A DNA stretch of 64,000 bases from the NCBI GenBank assembly GCA_937934645.1, contig CALGYZ010000054.1, forward strand, positions 124,001-188,000. Direction: 5' to 3'. The position numbers and the translations under genes are program-made. Origin of the DNA: an uncultured Bacillaceae bacterium. GTDB taxonomy: Bacteria; Bacillota; Bacilli; Bacillales; Caldibacillaceae. Below are positions 49,797 through 59,205 of the stretch, in pieces (positions within the stretch are counted from its first letter, which is position 1; each line of letters starts with the position of its first letter). The notes under the pieces are model-generated. The model saw only the letters and a list, made by a program, of their open reading frames with translations, was not told the origin of the DNA and did not search any database.

Positions 49797-51401
49797 ATGA
49801 AGGAAAAAGTAATGGACTTCATAAATAAATTGAAAGATTTTTGGCAAGGAAAAAACAGACGCCAAAAAATTATATTATTAAGTTCAATTGCGGCCGTAAT
49901 CATCGTTTTATCGGCGCTTATTTTTTTTACGGCCAGAACGACAATGGTTCCGTTATATACAGACCTGACTCCGGCAGAGACCGGGAGAATCAAAGAGGTT
50001 CTCGATGAAAAAGGAATACAATCGGAGATATCAGATAACGGTACAACGATTAAAGTGCCTCAAGAACATGTCGATACACTCTTGGTGGAACTTGCGGCGC
50101 AAGGGATTCCGGAATCAGGTAGTATCGATTATTCCTTTTTTAGTGAAAACGCCGGCCTCGGCATGACAGATAATGAATTCGATGTCATGAAGCTGGATGC
50201 AATGCAAACAGAGCTTGCGAACCTCATAAAAAGAATAGATGGAATAAAAGATGCAAAAGTAATGATTAATCTTCCCGAAAAGGGCATTTTTGTTCAAGAT
50301 GAAACAGAAGAAGCATCCGCTTCCATCGTATTAACAACCGAGCCGGGCTACAACTTTTCTGACAGTCAAATTCAGGCGTTGTACCGGCTTGTTTCCAAAT
50401 CAGTTCCAAACCTTCCTACAGATAATATCGTCATTATGGACCAAAATTTCCAGTATTATGATTTAGAAAATGGAAAAAAAGTAGGGAACGATCATGGGTT
50501 CGATTCTCAATATGCAATTAAAAAAGAAATTGAACGTGACATACAGCGCGAAGTTCAGCGGATGCTTGGCACTTTAATGGGACAGGATAAAGTTGTTGTT
50601 TCCGTATCCGCAGATATCGATTTTACCAGGGAAAAAAGAGAAGAAAATCTGGTTGAACCGGTAGATGAGGAAAATATGGAAGGTATTGCCGTCAGCGCCC
50701 AACGTATCAGTGAATCCTACACCGGTGAAGCTCTGGAAGGGGGAGTTCCCCAGGCAGAAGATGAAGGAGACACATTAACGGGATACGCCGAGGGCGCCAC
50801 AGGGGAAGGCGAGTATGAAAGTACTGAGGAAATGATTAATTATGAAGTAAACCGGATTCGTAAAGAAATCGTTGAAAGTCCGTATAAAATCCGTGACTTG
50901 GGTATTCAAGTAATTGTAGAACCTCCAAATCCAGAAAGTCCGTATGCTGTTTCTGCAGAAGTTGAAGAGGGAATACAAGATATTTTAAGTACGATCATCC
51001 GGACAACGATCGATGATAGCGGTGATGATGAAGAGTTAACGGACAGTGATATTGAAGACAAAATAGCCGTTACATTCCAACCGCTTCTCGGGAATGCGGA
51101 AGAAGATTCATCTCCCGAGAATACCTTTCCTGTATGGGGATACATACTGATTGGTCTCTTGACCGCGGCCATTGCTACATTTGTCATAATTTTAATCAGG
51201 AAGAGAAGAGAGAATCATCCGGTCGAACAGGTGCAAGATCTGACCGTTGAAAAAACACCTGAACCGCCTGTTGACATACCGGACGTGAATGAAGCGAAAG
51301 TAACAGAAGAAACACTTAAACAAAAACAAATTGAAAAGCTGGCGAAAGAAAAGCCGGATGAGTTTGCAAAACTATTACGCAGTTGGTTATCACAAGATTA
51401 A
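49797..51401 (+). CDS. fliF: Flagellar MS-ring protein FliF
   Basis: 534 residues. Forms the membrane-embedded MS ring, platform for C ring and rod. Two membrane segments, about 27-46 (ILLSSIAAVIIVLSALIFF) and about 440-462; between them the ring-building motifs (PLYTDLTPAETGRIKEVLDE; YSFFSENAGLGMTDNEFD; MINLPEKGIFV) and a low-complexity acidic region around 290-345. The C-terminal tail (about 500-534, KPDEFAKLLRSWLSQD) binds FliG. ATG behind ACGGAGAGAG. Confidence 0.97.
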   Translation: MKEKVMDFINKLKDFWQGKNRRQKIILLSSIAAVIIVLSALIFFTARTTMVPLYTDLTPAETGRIKEVLDEKGIQSEISDNGTTIKVPQEHVDTLLVELAAQGIPESGSIDYSFFSENAGLGMTDNEFDVMKLDAMQTELANLIKRIDGIKDAKVMINLPEKGIFVQDETEEASASIVLTTEPGYNFSDSQIQALYRLVSKSVPNLPTDNIVIMDQNFQYYDLENGKKVGNDHGFDSQYAIKKEIERDIQREVQRMLGTLMGQDKVVVSVSADIDFTREKREENLVEPVDEENMEGIAVSAQRISESYTGEALEGGVPQAEDEGDTLTGYAEGATGEGEYESTEEMINYEVNRIRKEIVESPYKIRDLGIQVIVEPPNPESPYAVSAEVEEGIQDILSTIIRTTIDDSGDDEELTDSDIEDKIAVTFQPLLGNAEEDSSPENTFPVWGYILIGLLTAAIATFVIILIRKRRENHPVEQVQDLTVEKTPEPPVDIPDVNEAKVTEETLKQKQIEKLAKEKPDEFAKLLRSWLSQD

Positions 51402-51419
51402 GAGAGAGGGGGGAAATAT

Positions 51420-52430
51420 GTGTCAATAAAACGGGAACTGAGTGGAAAGAAAAAAGCAGCGATTCTCCTGATCTCTCTCGGTCCGGATATTTCAGCATCC
51501 ATTTATAAACATCTTACCGAAGAAGAAATTGAACAATTAACACTTGAAATATCCACAATGAAGAATGTAACACCGGAACAAAAAGAGGCCGTGCTTGAAG
51601 AATTTCATAACCTGGCTTTGGCCCAGGAGTATATCTCACAGGGCGGCATCGGCTATGCCAAAATGGTTTTGGAAAAAGCATTGGGAGAAGAACAGGCTAA
51701 AGCGATTTTAAACCGGCTGACATCATCCCTGCAGGTAAGGCCCTTTGATTTTGCAAGAAAAGCTGATCCAAATCAAATATTAAATTTTATTCAAAATGAA
51801 CATCCGCAAACAATTGCATTAATTTTGTCCTACTTGGATACGAATCAGGCAGCTCAAATTTTGTCCAATCTGCCTGAAGATATGCAGGCGGACGTTGCCA
51901 GGCGAATCGCGGTGATGGACAGCACTTCACCTGAAGTAATCTATGAAGTGGAGCAGATATTGGAGCAAAAACTTTCCGCTACTTTTACCCATGATTATAC
52001 GCAAACCGGGGGTATTGAAACGATTGTTGAAGTATTAAACGGCGTGGACAGGGGAACGGAAAGAACAATACTTGAAGGACTGGAAAAGAAAGACCCTGAA
52101 CTGGCCGAAGAAATTAAAAAGCGAATGTTTGTATTCGAAGATATTGTTACGCTTGATAACCGTGCAATCCAGCTTATTATCCGCAACTGTGATAATGAAG
52201 ATTTGATGTTGGCATTGAAAGCTGCCAGCGATGAAGTAAAAGAAGTAATCTTTAAAAACATGTCAACACGGATGCGGGAGACATTTGAAGAAGAACTTGA
52301 AATCATGGGGCCAGTCCGCCTGAGGGACGTGGAAGAAGCCCAGGGACGTATTGTACAGGTAATCAGGGATCTGGAAGAAGCCGGAGAGATTATCATTGTC
52401 CGGGGCGGAGGTGACGACATCATTGTCTAA
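51420..52430 (+). CDS. fliG: Flagellar motor switch protein FliG
   Basis: 336 residues, GTG start behind GAGGGGGGAAA. C-ring protein that meets the stator and sets torque direction. FliGN (about 1-100, binds FliF), FliGM with the EHPQT motif seen as NEHPQTIALILSYL (about 124), and FliGC (about 220-336) with the charged torque helix including KKRMFVFEDIVTLDNRAIQ. Overlaps fliH by 8 bp. Confidence 0.97.
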   Translation: MSIKRELSGKKKAAILLISLGPDISASIYKHLTEEEIEQLTLEISTMKNVTPEQKEAVLEEFHNLALAQEYISQGGIGYAKMVLEKALGEEQAKAILNRLTSSLQVRPFDFARKADPNQILNFIQNEHPQTIALILSYLDTNQAAQILSNLPEDMQADVARRIAVMDSTSPEVIYEVEQILEQKLSATFTHDYTQTGGIETIVEVLNGVDRGTERTILEGLEKKDPELAEEIKKRMFVFEDIVTLDNRAIQLIIRNCDNEDLMLALKAASDEVKEVIFKNMSTRMRETFEEELEIMGPVRLRDVEEAQGRIVQVIRDLEEAGEIIIVRGGGDDIIV

Positions 52431-53178
52431 CGTGATTAAAAAGGAATCTTCCGGATTTATGGAAAGCAAAAAGGTTGCGATCCGGCTTTTAAAATTAAAT
52501 CAGCGGAAAGCCGAAACATATGAAACAGATCATACAAATGCTGCCCGTCATTATATCAGTCAGGCAAAGGCGGAAGCGGAACAAATCATCCGGCAGGCGA
52601 ATATGGAAGCAATAAAGATAAAAGAGAAAATAGCAAAAAAGCGGAAAGCTTTCGACATAGAAAAGCAACAAATCATGGAGCAGGCACAAAGAGAAGGATA
52701 TGAAAAAGGAATTGAAATCGGCCGGAATGAAGGATACAAGAAAGTAAGTGAACAGATTCAGCTGGCCAAAGATATTGTTGAAAGCGCAAAACAAGAATAC
52801 AGGCAATGCGTGGAAAAGTCCGAACAAACGATTCTACACCTCGCATTAAAAGTTGCTGAAAAAATACTGCATACTACGCTTGAAAGGAATCAAGAACATT
52901 TTATGCCTATTGTTCAAAAGGCGGTTGAAGAAGCAAAAGATTATAAAAAAGCACAGATCTATGTTCATCCGTCCAATTATCCGTTCCTTGTCGAGCATAA
53001 AGAGGAACTTGCTCCTTTCTTTCAAAACGGTGAAATTTATATTTACCCCGATGAAACGCTGCCCGGGTCCGGATGCATTATCGAAACCGACGGTATCACA
53101 ATTGATGCCGGTGTTGACACACAACTTGAAGAAATAAAAAAACAACTTTATGACATTTTTTCCGGTGATTCCGAATGA
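52423..53178 (+). CDS. fliH: Flagellar export ATPase regulator FliH
   Basis: 251 residues. Binds FliI and brings it to the export gate. Starts MSNVIKKESSG; a long charged helix (about 15-140) with a short glycine-spaced REGYEKGIEIGRNEGYKK segment typical of FliH, then the C-terminal V-ATPase E-like part (LHLALKVAEKIL). I choose TTG 52423, about 10 bases after GGAGGTGA, over an earlier in-frame TTG at 52396. It overlaps the fliG 3' end by 8 bp and the fliI start by 4. Confidence 0.92.
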   Translation: MSNVIKKESSGFMESKKVAIRLLKLNQRKAETYETDHTNAARHYISQAKAEAEQIIRQANMEAIKIKEKIAKKRKAFDIEKQQIMEQAQREGYEKGIEIGRNEGYKKVSEQIQLAKDIVESAKQEYRQCVEKSEQTILHLALKVAEKILHTTLERNQEHFMPIVQKAVEEAKDYKKAQIYVHPSNYPFLVEHKEELAPFFQNGEIYIYPDETLPGSGCIIETDGITIDAGVDTQLEEIKKQLYDIFSGDSE

Positions 53179-54494
53179 AAACAACGGATTTAATCGGGGC
53201 TTTGGCAAAAATAGACCCTTATAAACGTTATGGAAAAATAAAGCAGGTTGTGGGCATAATGATTGAATCAGCCGGACCGGATTGTTCCATCGGCGATCTA
53301 TGTTATATATATCCGAAAGGCAGGAAAGATAAAAAAATTTTAGCTGAAGTTGCAGGCTTTAACGATAATCGTGTGTATCTTATGCCGTTTACTGGTGTTA
53401 ATGATATTGCTCCCGGATGGCTGGTGGAAAGTACGAACAAACCTTTGGAAATAAAAGTGGGACAAGCTTTGATCGGCAAAGTTCTCGACTCTCTGGGCAA
53501 TCCTTTGGATGGTACGACATTACCGGAAAATTTATACCGAATCCCTGCAGAAAAAATGCCTCCCAACCCTTTGACCCGTCCTCCAATTACAGAACCTTTG
53601 GAAGTGGGTATTCGTGCTGTTGACAGTCTTTTAACAATCGGTAAAGGGCAACGGGTCGGCATTTTTGCAGGAAGCGGAGTCGGAAAAAGTACTTTACTCG
53701 GCATGATTGCCAGGAATACGAAAGCAGACTTGAATGTCATCGCCTTGCTTGGTGAAAGAGGAAGGGAAGTCCGGGAATTTATTGAACGGGATCTCGGACC
53801 GGAGGGTTTAACAAGATCAATCGTGGTTGCCGCTACAAGTGACCAGCCTCCCCTTATGCGTATAAAAGGTGCTTTCACCGCAACGGCCATTGCTGAATAT
53901 TACCGGGATCAAGGAATGGATGTCATGCTCATGATGGATTCTGTTACCAGGATTGCAATGGCCCAGCGGGAAATCGGCCTTGCCACAGGTGAACCCCCGG
54001 CAACAAAAGGGTATACCCCTTCGGTATTTTCCTTGTTACCGTCATTACTGGAACGGACGGGAACGAATCAAAACGGTTCGATCACGGCAATTTATACCGT
54101 TTTAGTAGACGGTGATGATTTCAACGAGCCGATTGCAGATACGGTACGGGGGATATTGGACGGACATATCGTTTTAGACCGCAATCTTGCCAATAAAGGA
54201 CAATATCCTGCAATTAACATATTAAAAAGTGTCAGCCGGTTAATGAACTCTCTTACAACGGAAGAGCACCGGCAGCTGGCAAGCCGGTTCAGGGAACTGT
54301 TAAACACATACATACAATCCGAAGATTTGATCAACATTGGAGCATATAAAAAGGGTTCATCACCGGAAATTGATGAAGCGATTGCTTATTATCCAAAACT
54401 GGTTTCATTTCTGAAGCAGCAAATCGATGAAAAGATAACAATGAAAGAGAGTATCGACCAGCTAAAACAACTTTTTTCAGGTGATCATCCATGA
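53175..54494 (+). CDS. fliI: Flagellum-specific ATP synthase FliI
   Basis: 439 residues. Hexameric ATPase of the flagellar type III export system. F1-beta-like fold with Walker A FAGSGVGKSTLLGMI (about 163-177), ALLGERGREVREF (about 193) and Walker B VMLMMDSVTRIA (about 251). The ATG overlaps the fliH TGA (ATGA), and its own TGA overlaps the fliJ ATG the same way, so fliH-fliI-fliJ are tightly coupled. Confidence 0.97.
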   Translation: MKTTDLIGALAKIDPYKRYGKIKQVVGIMIESAGPDCSIGDLCYIYPKGRKDKKILAEVAGFNDNRVYLMPFTGVNDIAPGWLVESTNKPLEIKVGQALIGKVLDSLGNPLDGTTLPENLYRIPAEKMPPNPLTRPPITEPLEVGIRAVDSLLTIGKGQRVGIFAGSGVGKSTLLGMIARNTKADLNVIALLGERGREVREFIERDLGPEGLTRSIVVAATSDQPPLMRIKGAFTATAIAEYYRDQGMDVMLMMDSVTRIAMAQREIGLATGEPPATKGYTPSVFSLLPSLLERTGTNQNGSITAIYTVLVDGDDFNEPIADTVRGILDGHIVLDRNLANKGQYPAINILKSVSRLMNSLTTEEHRQLASRFRELLNTYIQSEDLINIGAYKKGSSPEIDEAIAYYPKLVSFLKQQIDEKITMKESIDQLKQLFSGDHP

Positions 54495-54931
54495 GATTTC
54501 ATTATAAATTTGAAAAAATTTTAGATTTGCGGGAAAAAGAAAAGGATGCCCAGGCTTTTGTATATGAGAAAGCTGTTCAAAAATTTAAAGAAGCGGCTGA
54601 AATTTTATATAAACTATTAAAGAAAAAGGAAGATGTTGAAGAATATTATTATAAAAAAATACAAGAAGGCATTTGCGTTTCTGAAATTCAATTGGAACAG
54701 CAGTATATGACAAAGCTGCAAAATGAGATTGATCATTATCAACGCAAAGTGATACGCAGCCGTGCAGAGATGCAAATGGAAGAACAAAAGTTGATCGAGA
54801 AAAATATTGAAGTAAAAAAATTAGAAAAGATAAAGGACAAGGAATATACTGCTTTTCTAAACCTGCTGAAATCGGAAGAAAATAAAGTTATGGATGAAAT
54901 CTCGATGCAAATTGTGGCGAGGGAGAAATAA
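54491..54931 (+). CDS. fliJ: Flagellar export chaperone-like FliJ
   Basis: 146 residues, almost entirely a charged alpha-helical coiled coil, beginning MRFHYKFEKILDLREKEKD, the FliJ N-terminal pattern. FliJ is the central stalk of the FliI hexamer and an escort for export chaperones. ATGA overlap with fliI. Sequence conservation in this family is low, so the call rests on the N terminus, coiled-coil nature and position. Confidence 0.92.
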   Translation: MRFHYKFEKILDLREKEKDAQAFVYEKAVQKFKEAAEILYKLLKKKEDVEEYYYKKIQEGICVSEIQLEQQYMTKLQNEIDHYQRKVIRSRAEMQMEEQKLIEKNIEVKKLEKIKDKEYTAFLNLLKSEENKVMDEISMQIVAREK

Positions 54932-54932
54932 T

Positions 54933-55493
54933 TTGACAATGAAAGAAAATCGTCTGTTCAAACAAGTTTTTTATATTGTCTTAATGATCCTGTTATTTTT
55001 GCTTGCCGTTCTATTAATCTTTACGACTGTTACAGGGAAGAATATATTTCAGGAAGCAGGCCGTCTGCCGGTTGTTGGAAAACTATTTTCCGGAGAGGAA
55101 GCTACAGTACCAAGGGATCAATATGAAAAAGAAACAAACCAGTTGAGGGCAAAATTAAAAAGTGAAGAAGAGAAAGTCCGTCAATTGGAACTGGCTTTGG
55201 ATGACAGAGAAAATGAAATCTTTCAGTTGGAGAGACAATTAGAACAATTGGAAAGCGGTGATAATCCGGAAGAAATGCCGGAAGAAGAGGAGGAAAACGG
55301 GGAATGGGCATCATTGATTAAAACGTTCGAGGAAATGAAACCAAAAAATGCCTCCCGGATTTTAATCCAAATGGATGAACAAACTGCATTAAATATCATG
55401 ACGGAATTAAAAGAGGAAACACGTGCGAGAATATTGGAAAAAATGCCTCCGGAAAATGCTGCCGTATTTACTTCAAAACTTGCAGATGAATAA
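54933..55493 (+). CDS. ylxF: YlxF, MotE-family membrane protein
   Basis: 186 residues: one N-terminal membrane segment (about 10-32), an extracellular or periplasm-side coiled coil (about 60-110), an acidic patch, and a C-terminal MgtE-N-like domain (about 122-186) with MKPKNASRILIQMDEQTALNIM and ARILEKMPPENAAVFTSKL. MotE family members are linked to motility and stator/MotC chaperoning in other bacteria; here it is a component of the fla/che operon of unproven function. Start TTG 54933 follows GAGGGAGAAA; ATG 54939 is the alternative. Confidence 0.88.
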   Translation: MTMKENRLFKQVFYIVLMILLFLLAVLLIFTTVTGKNIFQEAGRLPVVGKLFSGEEATVPRDQYEKETNQLRAKLKSEEEKVRQLELALDDRENEIFQLERQLEQLESGDNPEEMPEEEEENGEWASLIKTFEEMKPKNASRILIQMDEQTALNIMTELKEETRARILEKMPPENAAVFTSKLADE

Positions 55494-55526
55494 CATTGAA
55501 TGAAACATTTGAAAGGAGGTGAAAAA

Positions 55527-57173
55527 ATGTTATTTGGAATCGGACAACTGCAACAGCCGGAAGTATATGACAATGGAATACCGTTAAAAAATAAAGAAAA
55601 ATCCGGGAAAAGTTTTGATGAAATATTAACTTTCATTAACAAAAGCAATAAGGTTGATGCGCCGGAAACGATAGAAATTAATCGTTCATCGGTAAAAAGC
55701 AAAAGCGTATTATTTACGGAGAAGGAAAATTTCTTCATTTCCGGCGAAAGAAAGGAAGATAATAGTTCAGCCGTTCAGGTTAATGAAGATTTTTTGCTAT
55801 TTTTCAGTGAGTTGTTAAAAATGTTTTCCATGTTTGCAGGCGATCCCGAAAGAATTGATTACTCCCTTGCAGCTGGGACGGACGGAAAAAAAATTGCAAC
55901 CACCCTGGAAGGGAGGGAACCGGCTTTAGCTGATGCAAACCAAACGGATTTTGAAAGAATTCTTGAGCTAATGGACCGGAAAGAAAATGTTTTTGATTTT
56001 CTAAAATCCATTGATTACCTTCACTCAGCCGACACAGGAAAACATTCCAGTTCACTACCAAATGGAGAAACGGTGTCCACTACCGGGCAATTACAGAATC
56101 CGGAAACGATAAATACCGCTGGTACGGAAACAGATAAATTCCCGGAAAATCTTTCTCTTTTACTAGGGATGCTTTCCGAACAGGAAAACTACGGAAAAAG
56201 CTTTTCCTCATTGGTTGACAATGAACGCCGTCAGGAATTTATAAACAATATGTTACAAAATTTAACGGAGAAAATTGACTTAACAACGATGCAGGAAAAC
56301 AAATCGAAGCAGTTATCCCGGCTGATTGGTGAATATATCCGGTTGCTTGAAAACAACTCAAAAACGCTGTTGGAGTTTTCTGATAAGCACACCGGTCTTT
56401 TAAAAGGACAAAAAATGCCGCACACGGTATTGAAACAAGCTTTTTCCAGGATTGAAAAAGGCAATTACTCTGTTTTCCAAACAAAATATATACCGTTTGT
56501 TTTTAACGGTAATAAAGGGACAGAAAGTATTTTTAAAACAATATTTCCGGAAAAAGCGGGAGCAGAAACAGGTAAAGGGGATTCCAATTTTAGTTCGGAT
56601 ACAGTTCCCAGTTTGTTTCTCAGAACCGGCAGTGAAGCCCAGCAACCCGATTTTTCAAATACTGGAATGAACTCGGGTGAACAGCTGAATCAATTTATAT
56701 CCGGAAAACCGGACGTGCTTCAATTGATGGAAGACAACCGGCCGGTTACTTATGGAAGGTTTATTGAAAAATTCACCTCCCTTCTGGCAAGAGGAAAATT
56801 CATTAACAACGGCCGGATGCAAATACTGATTATTCAATTGGAACCGAAACATTTAGGGACATTGAAAATTGAACTGATCCAAAATAAAGGTGAAATGATT
56901 GCTAAGTTAGTATCATCAACCCAATTGGCAAAGGATTTAATGGAATCGCAAGCCTATGCATTAAAACAGGCTTTTCATCAGCAAAATCTTCCCATCAACC
57001 GGATCGATTTCATCCACGGTTTAACTGAAGATGAATTTATTGGGCAGGATGAACAAAATGCCGACGGTGAGGAAGCCGGACGCGAAAAGGAACAAAATCA
57101 ACAGCAAGATGATGATCAAAACACTGGATTTTTGGAAACTTTCGAGCAAACATTGCTAAATTATAAAGTTTAG
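55527..57173 (+). CDS. fliK: Flagellar hook-length control protein FliK
   Basis: 548 residues. Molecular ruler that stops hook growth and switches the export specificity of FlhB. Long, poorly conserved N-terminal part (about 1-400). The C-terminal FliK domain (about 410-500) carries MQILIIQLEPKHLGTLKIEL, then a helix (LMESQAYALKQAFHQQ) and LPINRIDFI. The acidic Gln-rich tail (about 505-535) is low complexity. I choose ATG 55527 behind GAAAGGAGGTG, giving MLFGIGQLQQ; an upstream in-frame ATG at 55500 lies before that site. Confidence 0.92.
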   Translation: MLFGIGQLQQPEVYDNGIPLKNKEKSGKSFDEILTFINKSNKVDAPETIEINRSSVKSKSVLFTEKENFFISGERKEDNSSAVQVNEDFLLFFSELLKMFSMFAGDPERIDYSLAAGTDGKKIATTLEGREPALADANQTDFERILELMDRKENVFDFLKSIDYLHSADTGKHSSSLPNGETVSTTGQLQNPETINTAGTETDKFPENLSLLLGMLSEQENYGKSFSSLVDNERRQEFINNMLQNLTEKIDLTTMQENKSKQLSRLIGEYIRLLENNSKTLLEFSDKHTGLLKGQKMPHTVLKQAFSRIEKGNYSVFQTKYIPFVFNGNKGTESIFKTIFPEKAGAETGKGDSNFSSDTVPSLFLRTGSEAQQPDFSNTGMNSGEQLNQFISGKPDVLQLMEDNRPVTYGRFIEKFTSLLARGKFINNGRMQILIIQLEPKHLGTLKIELIQNKGEMIAKLVSSTQLAKDLMESQAYALKQAFHQQNLPINRIDFIHGLTEDEFIGQDEQNADGEEAGREKEQNQQQDDDQNTGFLETFEQTLLNYKV

Positions 57174-57181
57174 GTGGTTGT

Positions 57182-57814
57182 ATGACAAACACAATTAATA
57201 CAAGTTACTATCTGCCGGAGACGAAAACACCGGCAAGCGGTACGAATAACAAATTGGGAAAAGATACCTTTTTAAAACTGCTTATTACCCAGTTGCAAAA
57301 CCAAGATCCGTTAAATCCAATGGAAGACAGGGAGTTTATCTCTCAAATGGCTGTATTTTCCCAATTGGAACAAACAATCCAAATTCATGAAACGATGAAA
57401 GAACTCGCAGATTTACAAAAAACCGAACAGCTGCTTTCACTGCAAACAATGATCGGAAAAAGAGTTGACTGGCTTAAATCTGCCGGGAGGGAAGAAAATA
57501 GTTCTTCTCAAAAGGGTTCGGGTATTGTTAATTCAATAAAGCTCACCGGAGAAGGTGTGAAAATTTACCTTAATGATGGAACGGAGCTTTTACCAGAAGA
57601 TATAACCGGTTTTCATTCCTTGTTTAAAGCAAATTCCCTTATTGATGCCAGTCATTTGATCGGAAAACAAGTTGGCTGGCAGGACAATGGCGGGATGAAG
57701 TACGCTATCGTTAAATCTGTGTTATATAAAAAGGGACAAATTGTTCTTCAATTGGAAGACGGAAATACTGAAATTTTACCAGAACAAATTCTTTCTATCG
57801 GTGTAAAAAATTGA
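57182..57814 (+). CDS. flgD: Flagellar hook capping protein FlgD
   Basis: 210 residues. Caps the growing hook so FlgE subunits polymerise. The N-terminal conserved block LGKDTFLKLLITQLQNQDPL then PMEDREFISQMAVFSQLEQ is at about 25-64. The C-terminal part contains two related modules: about 90-144 (MIGKRVDW ... KIYLNDGTELLPEDI) and about 159-206 (LIGKQVGW ... VLQLEDGNTEILPEQI). B. subtilis FlgD is shorter, about 140 residues. ATG 57182 follows TAGGTGG. Its TGA is followed by the next gene's ribosome site. Confidence 0.93.
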   Translation: MTNTINTSYYLPETKTPASGTNNKLGKDTFLKLLITQLQNQDPLNPMEDREFISQMAVFSQLEQTIQIHETMKELADLQKTEQLLSLQTMIGKRVDWLKSAGREENSSSQKGSGIVNSIKLTGEGVKIYLNDGTELLPEDITGFHSLFKANSLIDASHLIGKQVGWQDNGGMKYAIVKSVLYKKGQIVLQLEDGNTEILPEQILSIGVKN

Positions 57815-57852
57815 ATAAAATTTTTCCGGTTTTCGGAAGGGGTTTTACAATT

Positions 57853-58248
57853 ATGAAAATTTATCATAAACATTTCATTCCGCCGGTTGGAACCGCGGGA
57901 ATCGATCGTTTTTCCGGACTTAAGAATGACCAATTACGGAATAAAATGAATTTTTCAGAACATTTAAACCGAATGATTGGTGAACAAGAAAGTCTAACAA
58001 TAAGCAAACATGCAAAACAGAGATTGGAACAGCGGAACATCCGGATCAGTACGGAAAATTGGGAGAAAATCAATGAAAAAATATCCGAGGCAAAAAGAAA
58101 GGGAGTCAATGAATCACTCGTTTTACTCGATAACGCGGCATTGATCATCAGTGCAAAAAACAAAACCGTCATAACGGCAATGAACCGCAATGAAGCAGAG
58201 TCAAAAATTTTTACCAATATTAATGGAACCATTATTCTTTCAAAATAG
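57853..58248 (+). CDS. Flagellar operon protein, TIGR02530/YvyF-like family of unknown function
   Basis: 131 residues. Matches the small uncharacterised family found between flgD and flgE in many Firmicute flagellar operons: LTISKHAKQRLEQRNIRIS (about 55-73), ESLVLLDNAALIISAKNKTVITAM (read as consecutive segments, about 90-113) and a C-terminal FTNINGTIIL. Function not established. I start at ATG 57853 with GGAAGGGG about 10 bases upstream; a TTG at 57811 in the same frame would overlap the flgD stop. B. subtilis lacks this gene at this site. Confidence 0.82.
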   Translation: MKIYHKHFIPPVGTAGIDRFSGLKNDQLRNKMNFSEHLNRMIGEQESLTISKHAKQRLEQRNIRISTENWEKINEKISEAKRKGVNESLVLLDNAALIISAKNKTVITAMNRNEAESKIFTNINGTIILSK

Positions 58249-58328
58249 CAGCCGGACCTGAAGAGGAAGCTGCAGCTTGCTGAACGACCGAGGCAAGTTA
58301 CGAGGAAATAGAGAAAGGAGACAGAAAA

Positions 58329-59123
58329 ATGTTAAGATCTTTATATTCAGGAATTTCCGGAATGAAAAATATGCAAACAAAACTGGATGTGATTGGTAAC
58401 AATATTGCCAATGTCAACACCCACGGATTTAAAAAGAGCCGGATTACTTTTAAAGATACAATCTATCAAACTTTGCAAAACGCCTATGGTCCAGATGCCG
58501 GACTTGGCGGAATAAACCCGAAACAAGTCGGCCACGGTTCAGAAATTGCCGGCATTGATGTAATTGATACCCAGGGAAGCTTCCAATCGACGGGAAGGGT
58601 CCTCGATTTGGCCGTTTCGGGTGATGGTTTCTTTATTGTTGAAGACGGGGAAGGAAATGAATTTTATACTCGGGCCGGAAATTTTTATATTGACGCAGAC
58701 GGTTATTTAGTAACTTCTGACGGGTATCATGTATTAAATCCCGAACGGGGAAGAATACAGGTTGTACCGGAAGGAAGAACGGTTGAAAATATAAGTATTG
58801 ATCCGAATGGAAATATTAACGTAATTTTCTCGGGTTCAACTACTGTAGAACAAAGAGGAACAATCGGTCTTGCAACATTCAGCAATCCTGTCGGACTTGA
58901 AAGAGTTGGAGGAAACCTGTTCCGTGAAACAGATAACTCCGGTGATGCAAATGTAACCGACGGCGGAGGAAAAATCAACTCCGGCCGGCTGGAAATGTCG
59001 AATGTGGACCTTGCTGAAGAGTTTACGGAAATGATCGTCGCTCAAAGGGGATTCCAGGCCAATACCCGTATTATTACCACTTCTGATGAAATTTTGCAAG
59101 AGCTCGTGAATTTAAAGCGTTAG
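58329..59123 (+). CDS. flgE: Flagellar hook protein FlgE (flgG-type, short form)
   Basis: 264 residues, identical in length to B. subtilis FlgE. Begins MLRSLYSGISGMKNMQTKLD followed by VIGNNIANVNTHGFKKSR, the axial-protein signature; C-terminal LAEEFTEMIVAQRGFQANTRI is conserved. Polymerises into the hook beneath the FlgD cap. It is short compared with E. coli FlgE and sometimes labelled FlgG in annotations. ATG behind GAGAAAGGAGAC. 81 bases after the preceding gene. Confidence 0.95.
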   Translation: MLRSLYSGISGMKNMQTKLDVIGNNIANVNTHGFKKSRITFKDTIYQTLQNAYGPDAGLGGINPKQVGHGSEIAGIDVIDTQGSFQSTGRVLDLAVSGDGFFIVEDGEGNEFYTRAGNFYIDADGYLVTSDGYHVLNPERGRIQVVPEGRTVENISIDPNGNINVIFSGSTTVEQRGTIGLATFSNPVGLERVGGNLFRETDNSGDANVTDGGGKINSGRLEMSNVDLAEEFTEMIVAQRGFQANTRIITTSDEILQELVNLKR

Positions 59124-59205
59124 TCTTTGTGCATAATTTCTCCCGGGCTGTTTCCCGGGAGGAACTGTTATTTATTAGTTTAATATAAAAAGTTTGGTGA
59201 AAGTA

